The notes under the pieces are model-generated. The model ran no database searches. It was not told the origin of the DNA and saw only the letters and a list, made by a program, of their open reading frames with translations. From positions 620,001 through 684,000 of the forward strand of contig NW_025408674.1 in the NCBI RefSeq assembly GCF_020360975.1: 64,000 nucleotides of DNA, given 5' to 3'. The DNA comes from Hirsutella rhossiliensis (lineage: Eukaryota > Ascomycota > Sordariomycetes > Hypocreales > Ophiocordycipitaceae). The position numbers and the translations under genes were made by a program. Numbering within the stretch: position 1 is the stretch's first letter; each line of letters starts with the position of its first letter. Below are positions 21,434 to 32,807 of the stretch, one piece after another.

Positions 21434-24400
21434 TTAGTCAAGGTAGCGTGGTGGATATGGTGCGTCGGTCAGCTGTTGACCCTGACGCCGTTGTTGGTCA
21501 GCGAGGCGCATATTCATCCCTGCCTTATAGTTAGTCGTGAACGCGGTACGTAGGAAACGCAGGCGTGTGGTTATAGAGGCTCTGACGATCGAAAGGCGCC
21601 TCAAGGAGTAAGCCTTGCAGCGAGGTAACCCGTGACACAGCAACATAGCTAATGCCGGCCTGGAAGTCGCGTGTAGCGAGATCAGTAACTATTTGATCCT
21701 TCGTTAGGCTCTGGCATTTGTGAACAGTGATAGCAAACGCCACCATCAGGAAACTGCGTGCGAGCGCAGGTCTCGTTGCCCACAAGGAAGTCTCGCCTGA
21801 CTGGGAGGATGGGTGAGATTTTCCTGCCCTCGTTAGTTGTTAGATACGGCGGTCCGTCGTAGCTATCAAAGTCCACCATAATAACGGCTGGGGGGTCTTC
21901 CAACGGGTCGGCGCCTGCGTTCCAGGCGATATCGTATACAGTACCCTGAGCACCGTTAACCAGGCCAGCTGGCTGCCACAGATTAGTCGTGAGCATCACC
22001 CTGGTGCCCTTAGCAACAGGGAACTTGTTAGATAGGTTGCCAGCACTGTCGCTTGATGCCTGTCCCGCGCCGTTGCCCTGATTCTTTGCCTCCACCTGGA
22101 TTGCCGGGGCGTTGAGGTGCACCATATGCTTGTGGTTGTATTGGTTGACCCGGGCCTTTGTAGAATACACTCGCAAAGCGGTCCTGAAGCCGTCAACCTC
22201 GCTCTGCGTCAACCTGGCCTGTACCCGATTGCTAAGGAGGTTCCAGGATGGTATAGATAACTTGACTTCACGCAGTTCCTGTAACGCCTGACGGAACTGG
22301 GCCTGGTCATCACCAACCTGGCGCTGTACCGTGGTCAGGAAGACGGTGCGGTCAAATAGCCGGTAGGCCACCTGTCCTCTCCTTTCCAACGAAGACAGGC
22401 TGGTGCTAGTCGAATACAGGGGCTTCTGTCGGACTGGTGGTAACTGGAAGAAATCGCCCACAAGCAAGACGCTCACACCACCGAAGAACTCGAGGCTACG
22501 CTGTGGAAAGACCTGCCGCAGACGGGAATCGATCCGCGCGAGCTGCTCAAGCCCTAGCATGCTCTTTTCATCGATCACGAGGTATTTGACGTGCCGTAGG
22601 CGGGACTGAAGGGCGGCTGCGTCGGCTGGGGGAAGGTCGGTAAAAATACCACCTACTGGAAGGCGTAGCAACGAATGAATGGTGCTGCCTTGTATCTGGT
22701 TACTCGCAACGCCTGTTGGCGCCACGCGGCAAATAGGGCTAGGATTCGGTAGGGCGGCTGCTTGAAGATGGGAAGAAAGCACCTTGATAAGGAATGACTT
22801 GCCTGTGCCACCACCGCCATCAACGTGGAGAAGGATTTGAGTAGGATTTGCGCCTGGAAGTGACCCATGAATGTGTCGTACACGAGCCGTTGTTGTGGGT
22901 TCAGCGTATTACGCCAGTGAGGGCCAAGGACCTCGACATCGTTGGCCATGGGGTGGCTAGCGATAAGGTCTTTCCAGTAGCCGTCTCGAAGTTCCGGATA
23001 AGTACCCACATGCCGTGTCCAGTCGTAATTGACGTCGATATCGCGGCGGCCAAGTAGGTCAAGATCCTCCTGGGGAAGGGGTTGTCAGGTAAAGGGCGGC
23101 GAGGCGAATCCAGTCTTCGTCATCAAATTCTTCCTCCACAGGCAGAGCCTCGTATTGATCATCTTGAGGCTGTAATCGAGCCTCTTTTGGCCGACCGTAA
23201 TGGTCATCACCATGACTGTGGTGCTGCCAACAATAGGAGAAGGCCTCAGCGTGAGAACCAAAAAGCTGGCCGTCAAATGTGAGGAGATCATCAACCCGCC
23301 GATGTGGGTGGTTTAATGTTAGCTTTGCACGGCAGTAATCTAGCCACTGTTGGCCTTCTGGATCAGCCTGATAGCGAGGAAAGTAAACCAGCACACGAGG
23401 CCTGCCGTTAACGTTGCCTGGCTGCCATTGCTTCCACTTGGAAGGGTCCCTAGGGCGGAAATTCCAGCACTTCAGGAAGGAGACGTAGTTTAGGTCCGCT
23501 AGGGCTTCCGGGCGTTGACAGTACTTTTCGAAAACGTTGGGGGCCTCGTCAACCTCATCGCCGTCAATGCGTAAGGAGCGGGAATGCCTGTCAGGATTAC
23601 GACAGTCAACGTACAGGCAGGTTCGTGAGCCTTCCTGTAACGGCAGGCCGAGGAGCAAGTGGCTGACCTCCTGCTTCGAGTAATCCCGCTCAGCAACCAG
23701 CTGATTGAGGAGCTTTGACGCGAAGGAAATCAGGGGGTTGTGGTCCTTGACCCGGGGCATCAAAGCCTTCCCAATCTGGGCAAAAGACTCGCTCTTCTTT
23801 TCCGACTTGGAGCAGTATTTGGCCGCGTAATCGATTACCTGCTGGAGGCTCGTGCAGGGCGAAACATCTGTATTGGCTAGCCACGCAACGGTAAGCAAGC
23901 GGTTGTAGTGGTTAACCTGGCCATCGTTCCTCTCGCCCCTGAAGTTCCAGTGCTTAGAATGAGGAACCTTGTCAAGGAGGCTAGCAGGCGCTGTCCGTGA
24001 GGAAATCCAAAGCGGCACTCCACCTGCTTGGTATGCTTATTGAGCTGCATACAGTAGTTGTTGCAGCGGTGGCGTTGCACGCGGTTGACCAGCATTGATA
24101 GGAACTGAACCGTAAGGGGCTGCTCCAATAGATTGCCGATCAGGGGATTCCCTTCCCCAGGCGCCTGTATTCGCTGAGGCTCTGGGTTGACAGCAGATAC
24201 GTGATATCCCCAGATGCGGGCGAATTGCTCCCGGGACTGATCGTTGTCAGCATCTAAGTCTGGGTGGCCACTTAGCCAATATAGGCCGTGGTGGTGACTG
24301 GAACCCCTGCCCTGCCACTCGTAACGGCCCCAAAAGTCCGTTAGGTTGAACTTCTGCTTCAGGACAATAGTCCTAAACAGCGTATAACGCTTATGGAAGT

Positions 24401-25631
24401 GGTAAGCGGCGATGTGGGCGTTGTCTCGCAGTAGTTGCCGGGACAGGACCATGCGCGCCGCCTCAGGAGCTGCTTTCCACTCTTGGAATCGAGGCATGTG
24501 ACGATATAGGGACTCCCAGTGGTAATCGGCCGCACTTGCAGTAACGAAAAGGCCAGGTCTGCCCAGATTGTAGGCATATGCTTCCAATTCCTTTCTTTGC
24601 TTATACCAATACGGCCGGGTGCCCCTGATTACCGCGGCTTGGCGCGTGATTGACTGGATCAGCGCCTGAGCCTCCGGCTCGTCAGGCTCAGCCATCGCTT
24701 CCTCTAGGTCGGCGCGGGTAAGGGGTTGACGGCGGCTGTCGCGTTGCTTGACGAAGTAGTCACTTCGCTTTCGGACCTGCGCACGTAACATCGTATTGAG
24801 GGCGACGAAAGGCCACGTCTTATGGCGGGCAAAACGTCCGTCATGCCATCTCATCGCATGGCCAAGGTAGTCCTGATACGTGATGCTCCGTAAGCGAGGC
24901 TCCACGAAGTCGGCCTTGCCGTCAGGGTAGAGGGTAGGGAACGCGAGCGTTAACAGCGGCTGGGAACGGTTGAATTCGTCGATAGGGGTCCTGCGAATGG
25001 AAGGCAGTGGCATCTGGTGGTCAGTCTGCGCGCTACGCGGCATATACTCCAGATCAGTCATGCGCTCAGGGTTAGGGGTCCCATCAAGAAATCGGGACTG
25101 CAGAGCGTTCAATTCGGTATCAGTGACCTGCAAATTCGGGATCGCTGATGCATCGGCATCGCTAGGGTCCTCTTCCACAACCTCCTCAACGGGACCTTGG
25201 GGGACCTCGCCGTCAGCTATGTCAGCCACTTGGCTGGCAATGGAAGCAACTATGCTGCCATCAAGAGGAAGACGTTGCAGGCGATTCTGGCTCACAACGA
25301 TATCGCGATAGCCCGGGTGGTGACGGTGTAGGTAATGCAGCCAGGCCGACAGGCATGAGCGACGTACCCGGAAATCGCGAGCAAACTGTTGCCGGAAGCG
25401 AGGGTCGCCCTCCACATTAGGAGGCCGCAGGAGGACGATATCTAGCTCTTCAGGTAGGACTGGGAGCTCTTCAAAGTGCCTGCCAACATTGCGAAGGAAG
25501 TGGACAACGTGACCGCGATATTTGTATTGAGCGCCACGCACCTGCAAGACTTTCACATGTACGTGAACCCTAGCGATGAGCATCTCCTCGGCCATCGTTA
25601 GATCAGGTAGATTGGCGGGGACTTCCCCAAA
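21434..25631 (-). pseudogene. Helitron Rep-helicase, family A, copy 2, main part
   Basis: This is the C-terminal four fifths of the second family A Rep-helicase. The N-terminal part lies at 31099-31966, beyond the inserted MULE. Seen in order: LIARVHVHVK, TPIDEFNRSQPLLTLAFPT, MRWHDGRFARH, the Rep HUH motif GRGSSHHHGLYWL near 24290, and the tyrosine motif YAAKYCSKSEKK near 23810. The helicase then has Walker A GGGGTGKSFLI near 22800, Walker B VKYLVIDEKSMLGLEQL near 22575, LLVGDFFQLPPVRQKP near 22440, and the final AFAITVHKCQSLT ... YVAVSRVTSLQGL block near 21600-21750. Breaks occur near 24010, 23065, 22840 and 21775; each looks like a 1- or 2-base indel. The frame runs through the MULE target site when one copy of the 8-bp duplication is removed. 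Confidence 0.92.
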
Positions 25632-25686
25632 GGCAATTGATATACGGGCCCAACCACTTTACTACACGGGCGCTCCTTACACGGGC
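25632..25686 (+). repeat. MULE left terminal inverted repeat
   Basis: It is identical over 55 bases to the reverse complement of 31044-31098. The two ends diverge immediately inside. The element starts GGCAATTG. Confidence 0.9.
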
Positions 25687-25861
25687 GGCGGTTTTTAATT
25701 GGGCCAAAAATTCTGCCGCCTGGTCCTTGCACGTGGCAGGGTCTGTAGCCCCACCACCTGGCAGAAGGGGTGACATCCCAGCTGCCAGTTCTGTAGTGAC
25801 AACTAACTCTCCCACAACCAACTTTCCGTCTGAGCAATCATTCGGTTAAGCACCAACCGGC

Positions 25862-26593
25862 ATGACATTGCACGAAGACCCAACTGCTGCCAACAGCGGC
25901 GACGGCTGTAGTAGATCCCTTCCGGGCTTGCCTCCATGCAAGCGCCGTAGACTTGCATCACGGGCTCGGGCTCAGCCTCCTTTCAATCCTGAACCGTATT
26001 ACGGCCTTAACGACGATGATGCGTTATACAATCTCTTCGCGACATGGCCAGAAAGCTACTTCACTAGCCTGCCAAGACCACACGGCTCTCGTGGCGTCGA
26101 CGAGCCCTGGTGGAAACTACGTCAGTCACAAATATTCTTGGATGATAGCTTCCGAGGAGGTGGGGCTCGGCGGTTGTTCACCACAGGAATTCCTGATGCA
26201 GACAAACTCGAGAGACAGCGTCTACGCTGCCTCTTGAGGGTGGAGGAAGTCGATGCCCGCAAGCAGGTTGTGGCCCGCTTCCAGCCTGCCTTGACCTTGG
26301 CCTGGGAGCTGGCGGAGACAGATTCCTTATTGGCTCGCGAGTTGGCCAAGTGTCGAGAAGCGTCCGGCCCACGGCAAGCTATTTGGGAACGTGGAGACGA
26401 TTGCCACGGCCGTATTGCGTCGCCCACTCCACTAGTATCATCGTTGAGCCAAGATGGACAGGAGTACGAAGAGTGGAACGGCTTCTCCGACGCCGAGTGT
26501 GGGCGTTGTCAGGCGAAATGGAACTGGGAGTCGAGCCAGAAAGACGCGATACGTATTGGAGTGCGATCGGTACGGTCAGCCACGCCCGTCTGA
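25862..26593 (+). CDS. First reading frame of the MULE, function unknown
   Basis: An ATG 230 bases inside the left TIR opens a 243-codon frame rich in charged residues. It has an Arg cluster (CKRRRLASRARA), a GLNDDDALYNLFATWP segment and a helical region with many Arg, Glu and Leu. I recognise no domain. The last 45 codons overlap the transposase frame that begins near 26454, so it may be the N-terminal part of the same protein separated by a frameshift, or a separate MULE accessory protein. Confidence 0.4.
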   Translation: MTLHEDPTAANSGDGCSRSLPGLPPCKRRRLASRARAQPPFNPEPYYGLNDDDALYNLFATWPESYFTSLPRPHGSRGVDEPWWKLRQSQIFLDDSFRGGGARRLFTTGIPDADKLERQRLRCLLRVEEVDARKQVVARFQPALTLAWELAETDSLLARELAKCREASGPRQAIWERGDDCHGRIASPTPLVSSLSQDGQEYEEWNGFSDAECGRCQAKWNWESSQKDAIRIGVRSVRSATPV

Positions 26594-28332
26594 GGGGACT
26601 GGGCTTCGCCAGAGGCGGTCACGCAAGTCCGGCTGCAAGTGGAAGGTGATCGCGGAAGGCTTGGCAGAGAACAGCTATATGTGGACGCTACGAGCATTTC
26701 CCGACCCTGAGCACGGCCAACATAACCACGAACGGAGTATTAGCCTCTCCGCGCACCCAGTTCACCGAAGACTTACCAACCCTGTCAAGGCAACAATCGA
26801 AACAACAAGCCGGCGAGTTGGCATCCGGGCACGTGATGTAGGGGGGACTTGTTCGGGACAGCCACCCAGGAACCGTCTATATGAGAAGGGACATATATAA
26901 CGCCAGGGCGCTTCTGCGCCGCGAGAATCTTGGCGGAATGAGCCCCACAGCCGCGTTAATCAAGCTTTTCGACGAGAGGGGCATCCCCCTATATCGCCAA
27001 GTGGTCAGAGACCGAACCTGACCGCCTTGTTGGGTTGGTATGGACCTTTCCATACTGTATCCGTATGTGGAAACGCTTCCCGGAGGTGATAAGCTTCGAC
27101 AACACTTACAACACAAATCGCTTCAAGCTCCCGCTCTTCCAGGCGACGGGTCAAACTTGCCTCAAGTCGGTCTACAACGCTGCCTTCGGCTTGATCGATA
27201 ACGAAAGGCGTGAAGGCTTCCAATTCCTCGCTGAAGGGATTAGGCAGTTGGTTGAGAGGCATGGAATTCAACTACCCAACGTTGTGATCACGGACTTCGA
27301 CCAACAGATGAAGGCGGCACTGGAAGATCAGTTTCAGACGCTCAACAACAGCTTTGTATCTTCCATATCAACTCGAACGTACTACTTAACGCCAAGCGCA
27401 AGTGGAAGCACGCCAAGGAAGACAGCGACGGTGGCTCTAATACTGAGCAATCGCAGGCAACGTTAAATTCGCGCGACAAGGAGGCGGTCCTTGCGGCGGG
27501 GAGACAAGACGAGCCGCTGTCTCGGAGCAACGTCTCCACGACCGTACCCACAACTACCGTGGTGTCCTTGAAATGTGGAAGCTCGTGGTTTCGCAGAGAC
27601 AAAGGAAGACTACGAGAAGGTTTGGGTGCGCTTATGCGACGAGTTCGATGACCAGGAGGCCATTCTGATCTACCTTTATAATACCTACTTGCCCCTGAGC
27701 CCGCAATGGTCTCAGTGCTTCATCAAAAAGCATCGTAACTTCGGTATTCGCGTCACGTCTGGCACGGAGGCAAGCAACAATAACGTCAAGAGCTATCTGC
27801 TCAATGGAATGAACCATCTATTTGGGCTCATCGAGGCGATAGAGGGCATGTTGGGTGATCAGGAACGAGATTTTATCGACAATTGTGCACAAGATGAAGT
27901 TTTAACCACGCGTACCTACTCTAGCCCTGGTTCTGAGTACCTGGGCGAGCTCCGCATGACTGCATCTCAACAGGGCTTAATCTCATAGCCAGGGAACACC
28001 GCTACGCCTTGAAAGCGATACCAAGCAGGTCTCGCCCTTGGCCAGAACCAATCGGAGACTGCGGCGAGAACTGTTCCGTATCCTGGCAACTGGGGATCCC
28101 TTGCCGCCATACGATCTACTGCAAATTGGAAGCAGGTGAGTTCCTAAGGAGGTGGGATGTCCACCCACGGTGGCATCTACGGAGCCTTCTTCACGGGACC
28201 CTTACCGCCGAATCCTGGATCCCAGGATCGCAACGAGCCTTCGTGGACGACCGAAGAATACGGTACAGCCTGTCCCTACGAGTATGGTGGTTAATCGAGC
28301 GGGTAGCCGACGCCGAAAGAGTCAGACAGTGA
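26454..28332 (+). pseudogene. MULE transposase (FAR1-MULE-SWIM), frame-broken
   Basis: This is a cut-and-paste transposase of the Mutator-like superfamily. A FAR1/WRKY-GCM1-type DNA-binding zinc finger lies at 26530-26790: YVLECDRYGQPR, CKWKVIAEG and a terminal HNH pair. The MULE catalytic domain at 27060-27330 carries the first two acidic residues in ISFDNTYNTNRFKLPLF and VVITDFDQQMKAAL. The third is the Glu in VTSGTEASNNNVKSYLL near 27760-27800. A SWIM zinc finger, CSVSWQLGIPCRH, lies near 28075-28115. Frameshifts lie near 26900-27035, 27360-27575 and 27990. All catalytic residues are recognisable but no continuous protein remains. Confidence 0.85.
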
Positions 28333-28654
28333 CGGGCAAGAAGACGGCCATCCTCAGGCCGGGCAAGACGACAGGCGTTCGGGCTACTGGGCGCAGAAGT
28401 CGGCCGAGCGTACGGAGGCAACGGTCGCAGTGGGAGCTCATAAGTGATGACGAGAGGCAAGCGCCGCGACCAAGCTCGACTGGTCGTTCGGGTTCCCGTA
28501 AGCCGCCCGCTGCCTCGGCGAACTCGACTGCACCGAACCCGCGCAGCGAGACAGGCATCAGTGAGTGTGTTATTGTTCGGACGAGCGAGAGGGTGACTAG
28601 ATCCATGGCATCTTCGCAGGGTACGTTGGAAAGCTGGCCATCCTCGCGCCTGTA

Positions 28655-30769
28655 AGGGATTTTCCGGTGATCTGCCGGATCTGGCGATTCGCCGGATTTT
28701 GGGCTCATTGCATTCCAGCAAAGAACTGAGAATAACTTCACGAATACTATTTGAATTGTTCTAAAATCTTATAAGAGCAGTTAATAATGCTCAAAGATGC
28801 CACTCAATCTTTTTGAAGTCATCCAGCCATCGAGGTCGTCTTCTGTTACTCTCCGATCGCGCAAGTCCCGAAATGCACCATTGCCTCCCGATCACTATCA
28901 ACAGCTAAAGAGGGCCTTTGAGGACAGGATATGTCGTTTGAAGTTATCATTGCCTTATTATTTGCGTTATTATATAGTGTGTTTGGTACCTGCAATGCTA
29001 TGGCCCGCTCTGGTGTGAACGGAAGAGTGACAATTTTTGCAGCGTGAACATCCTGACTCCTCTCGCGACCCTCAGAAGCCACCCGTCGCTCATTCTGCAT
29101 TTTCTGTGGCTTTTCCACTTTCAAAATCTTCAGCTCTTGTTAATAATGCCAATTTATCTCCTTATTTTGCTTCACGGCCTCCGTCATCCGTCGTTTTCTC
29201 CCAATTTCCGCCTCTCATTGCTTCCTCTTCTCTAGAGCAGAGCTTTTGCTCCGCTGCCTTCTGCTGTCGCTGAAGCTTTCAGGCCTCCTTCTTCAGAGCC
29301 TCCTCTTTCTTTGGAGTCCTTTCACTGTCATTTTGGCGAGCTTGAGCCACAATTTTAGAGCTAAACACCTCGTCTGCACTAGAATCTGTACAGCAGAAGA
29401 GATCATCTTTTGAAGCCTTACCGGTCTGCCTGCGCTGGTTCTTGTGACTACTTGTTCTCTGCATACTTTAACTCTCATATCAAGCACTTAAAACTCATAT
29501 TGAGGGCTCCCGAGGGTGCTGCTCAGCCTTCGGCTGTTGCGGCCAGCATCAACAGAGGACTTCTCGACTACTTCCTGAAATGCGTTCCAAAACACAGTCT
29601 AGATCTTCGATTTCAGCAATCCAATGAACCTTTTGATTTGTCTGTGTACTGGATAAGATCATGCGTATACGCTGTTGAGAGAGGCTGAATAACGATACAT
29701 CAAGGGTTGCAGCCGATGAATGGATTGAGGGGAAACACCACAACGATCACTCGGTGCCGGTCACACCACTCCATAAATTCGATACTAAAATGGTTAAGTG
29801 GCCATCGGGAACCAAAGGCGATAAGCACAACCGTTTCGAGCTTTCACCCTGGTAAACCGGTCGAACGTACCGGTGAGCTGCTCATTTCCAATATTGTGAT
29901 TCGTCCACCTCGTTTTTGACGTGTTAAAAATATTTATTGACGACTTGATTCACGTTTCACGAACCAAAAGTCCAGAGTTTGTGCTGGCTTGTCTTGGTGG
30001 ATGAGAAATGGGGGCAGCGATGCCATCTCTTGACTGACGCACATCTTGAACGTAAGGGAGGATGGGTTGCCATTTTTTAATACGCCGAGCAATTTTGCCT
30101 TGTTTTCTTATAATAAGAGGAATACCCTGTTCGTTCAAATGCTCATAAGGAATAGAAAGCCCATTTCATCCATGTTATACGTGTTTTAGGGTAGGGTGTC
30201 GAATTTCTCAATTTTCGTGCACGTCTTTCCTTGTCAGGTGTGAAAGCGGAGCCTCGCGCACTGAATTTCAAGCTAAAAATAAACCTTACATTCAGATGCA
30301 TAGATAGGTTCTTTTCAGAAGATGCTTGTACCGTCGAATCACGTTCAATCTGGCTCATTACGGGTGCGTAGAATGAAGTTATCCAGCTCGCCCTTCCAAC
30401 CCCCATTTTTTGCAGTATCCTGAGCCAAGTTCTGCACTATGGATAGAATGGGGAGAATCCCACATGATTAAAGCCTACGATGAAAGCCAATAATGTTCTG
30501 TTTTTGCTGTATTGGCTGAAATGACTTACACAATCTGTCGGCATCCTATTTTGGCCGTTGCTTGGTTTGATGTCAGCACCGCAGCGCATTGCCCCCTAGA
30601 TAAAAGTTCTAAATATATGCCAGACTTTCACTGCTTCTGATGATTCAGGAAATCAAAGGATACGTCAATTGGCACCGTTGTTGTTGAGCTATTGTCGATT
30701 GATGTTGAGCGTGCGAAGTCGCCGCAATCCGGCAGATCACCAGATCCGGCAGATCATCGGAAAATCCCT
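28655..30769. mobile_element. pogo-like (Tc1/mariner) transposon nested in the MULE
   Basis: It is a 2115-bp element with imperfect terminal inverted repeats. The left end reads AGGGATTTTCCGGTGATCTG and the right end is its near reverse complement. The arms continue with GCCGGATCTGG on both sides. The ends are flanked by TA at 28653-28654 and 30770-30771, the expected Tc1/mariner target duplication. A decayed minus-strand transposase lies inside. Confidence 0.8.
29549..30406 (-). pseudogene. Remnant pogo-type DDE transposase
   Basis: The minus-strand translation shows the first catalytic block TYNMDEMGFL near 30160-30190, as in pogo/Fot transposases (consensus YN-DE-GF). The third catalytic block is recognisable as IHSS...TLDVSLFSL near 29690-29730, corresponding to HSSHxLQPLDVxxF. 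The part between is out of frame with many stops. The Asp of the third block is kept but the QP before it is lost. The element is inactive and would need transposase in trans. Confidence 0.6.
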
Positions 30770-31043
30770 TAACGGACTAACGGTAGGTTCTGACTGTGCA
30801 CATATGTCGATGTCTGTTGCATAATTTCTTCTCGAATTCTGGACCGATTCTTAGAGTACCTTTAGATAGCGTTAAAGAGCCGGACGGGCGCATCGTATTA
30901 ATTCATTGAAGTAGTGATGACAAGGTTATCAGATTAGCGGTAGAAGATGTCATCTTAGTGAGCGAATGCGTGTGTTGTGGTGGTCTCACCGCCTTTGGTG
31001 GGCTGACGGGCCGTGTTGGTGGGGCTGGCCGGTCGTCCATACA
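30770..31043. other. Right internal arm of the MULE, non-coding
   Basis: This is sequence between the nested pogo-like element and the right TIR of the MULE. I see no gene. Confidence 0.5.
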
Positions 31044-31098
31044 GCCCGTGTAAGGAGCGCCCGTGTAGTAAAGTGGTTGGGCCCGTATATCAATTGCC

Positions 31099-31966
31099 TC
31101 CCCAAAATCAAGGTTATTCGCAGCGCTAAAGAAGTAGGGCTCGTCGAGGGCTTTCTTCCTGTCTCGACCAATGCAGCGACTGCAGATTTTCGAGCTATTT
31201 CGCTTCATATCGAACCAACGCTCCTGGCAGCGAATGCAACTATGCATCTTGTCGTCATTCAGGGCAGTATAGAACTCCTGCACAAGAGCCCGATCCTCCT
31301 CACTAAGGGCAGGCAAGTTAAGGTCCCTGTAAAGGCGGATCAACCATCTGATCGAACTGTCGCTCTTGAGGCTGTGGCCGTGGCCGGGGGTTAATGTTGA
31401 CTTGACGTGTATAACGGCCGCGGCAATGACCCTGTGGCAGTAATGAAGGAGTGGCAGGAAGCCATTCTTGTGATATAGACGTGCTTAGCACAAAAGGGGT
31501 GGCAGAAAGAGTGACTTCAGGAATCGGCGTGCCTAGAACCACCGTTGGCAGGCCAGGGGTAGGAGGGATAGGGGAAGATCCCTCTACAGCGCTTGGGGTA
31601 GAAGGCCCCTGCGGAGCTCTGAGCATTCCCGTCGGTGCAGGCACCAGGCCACGGAATAAATCAGGCATGGAAGGAGGCTGTAAGGCGTTCGCAGACGCAG
31701 GCGTTGGTGCAGTCCGCCTTGGAGGCGTCAGGTTAGCTAGTGAATCGGTCCTCTTCGAGGCTCTGCGTGGCAATGGCTTCGAGGCGATCTTCTGCATTGC
31801 GGCGACGACGGCTCGGGATTCGGTTATCCGCTCCTTCGGCGTGCCCTACAGTTAGCACACTCTGTTGTGAACTTTGTAGGGTCCTTGACGCTTCGAAACT
31901 CGACTTCGGGCAGGTCTTGCTTGCAGGTACGGCAGTTGCGGACCGCCTGGGGTGTATCGTTCTCCA
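31099..31966 (-). pseudogene. Helitron Rep-helicase, family A, copy 2, N-terminal part
   Basis: This is the 5' part of the Helitron gene continued at 25631. An ATG at about 31966 opens a short zinc-binding segment with CRTC and CANC pairs; a frame change near 31820 follows. Then comes a long Pro/Ser/Thr-rich linker (31797-31400). The conserved Cys-rich block CIRCQERWFDM...CSRC (about 31180-31240) and PYFFSAANNLDFG end exactly at the MULE target site. The N-terminal block aligns with that of copy 1 near 2880-3030. Confidence 0.8.
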
Positions 31967-32807
31967 TCTGACAGTATATATCCACTTCTTATCCACCTAA
32001 GCTGCTATATATTGCTCGGGCAGGGAGGCTTTGCGAGGATTTGGCGGTGCTAGCAGAGCTGACTGACAGCCGAGAGGTCCAAGACCGTGATAGATCTCGA
32101 TAGGGAGGCTGTCTTTGCGGTAGTTAGATCAGGTCTAAACAATCTAGGAGGAGACTGTACTGCTTGCCTGGAGGTAAGGTAACCGGGGAATATTGAGAGG
32201 TAGGTCGGCCGCGGAGGTGATGTGTGAAACCTAGGTACCGTTAGCAAACCAATGCGTTTGATAGATTCGACGGAAAAGAGGATTAGGAAAGAAGAAGTGA
32301 AAGCTCTTGGCGAGCCCTTGGAGAGCTCCTTGGTTACCTAGTCAACGCTCAGGGGTTTATGGTGGGCCTTCATTTGGTGGCGTTATCAGCCGACCAATTC
32401 GTTCGCGAGTTGAGCACAGGGGAGGCTAATTGGCCAATCAGAAGAGGTTTTATGCTCGATTCTTTCTGACTGAGTAGAACGCCCTTCGGGCTGAATAATT
32501 AGGTGGTTCTGTTCTGAACAAAAGAAACCATGCTAAGCGGAAGGCATATTCACTATACAGGAGAGGCAACCCAACCGGGGTTGCGCAAAGAGCCTTTCGG
32601 AACGAAAGACTACAGGGAAGATTTAAGGAAAGAGTTAAGGAGAGTCTTAAGGATGTGCAAAGAAAAAAAAACTGGGAAAGATTTGAGGACTGAGGATGGA
32701 GTAAAGACAAAAGATAGAAACAAGGTAGATTTAAGGAGTAGGATAAAGTATAAGATTTGACTGTTTTACTCGTTTAAGAAATCGTAGCAGCGTATGGTTT
32801 CGCACCG
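31967..32807. other. Interval between Helitron A copy 2 and Helitron B copy 2
   Basis: It contains the upstream region of the Helitron A gene and a purine-rich, lysine/arginine-coding stretch at 32560-32760 with no recognised domain. The 5' termini of the two Helitrons should lie here but could not be fixed by eye. Confidence 0.4.

Larger units (their letters stand above)
25632..31098. mobile_element. MULE (Mutator-like) transposon inserted in Helitron A copy 2
   Basis: It is a 5467-bp element bounded by 55-bp perfect terminal inverted repeats that begin GGCAATTGATATACGGGCCC (25632-25686 and 31044-31098). The flanking direct repeats TCCCCAAA at 25624-25631 and 31099-31106 form an 8-bp target duplication. 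Removing the element and one duplication restores the Helitron reading frame across the junction (NLDFGEVPANL). It contains a FAR1/MULE/SWIM transposase and is itself split by a pogo-like element at 28655-30769. Confidence 0.9.

Noticed and set aside
32530..32760. Lys/Arg-rich short plus-strand frame
   Set aside because: It is a low-complexity purine-rich tract without start context or homologue.
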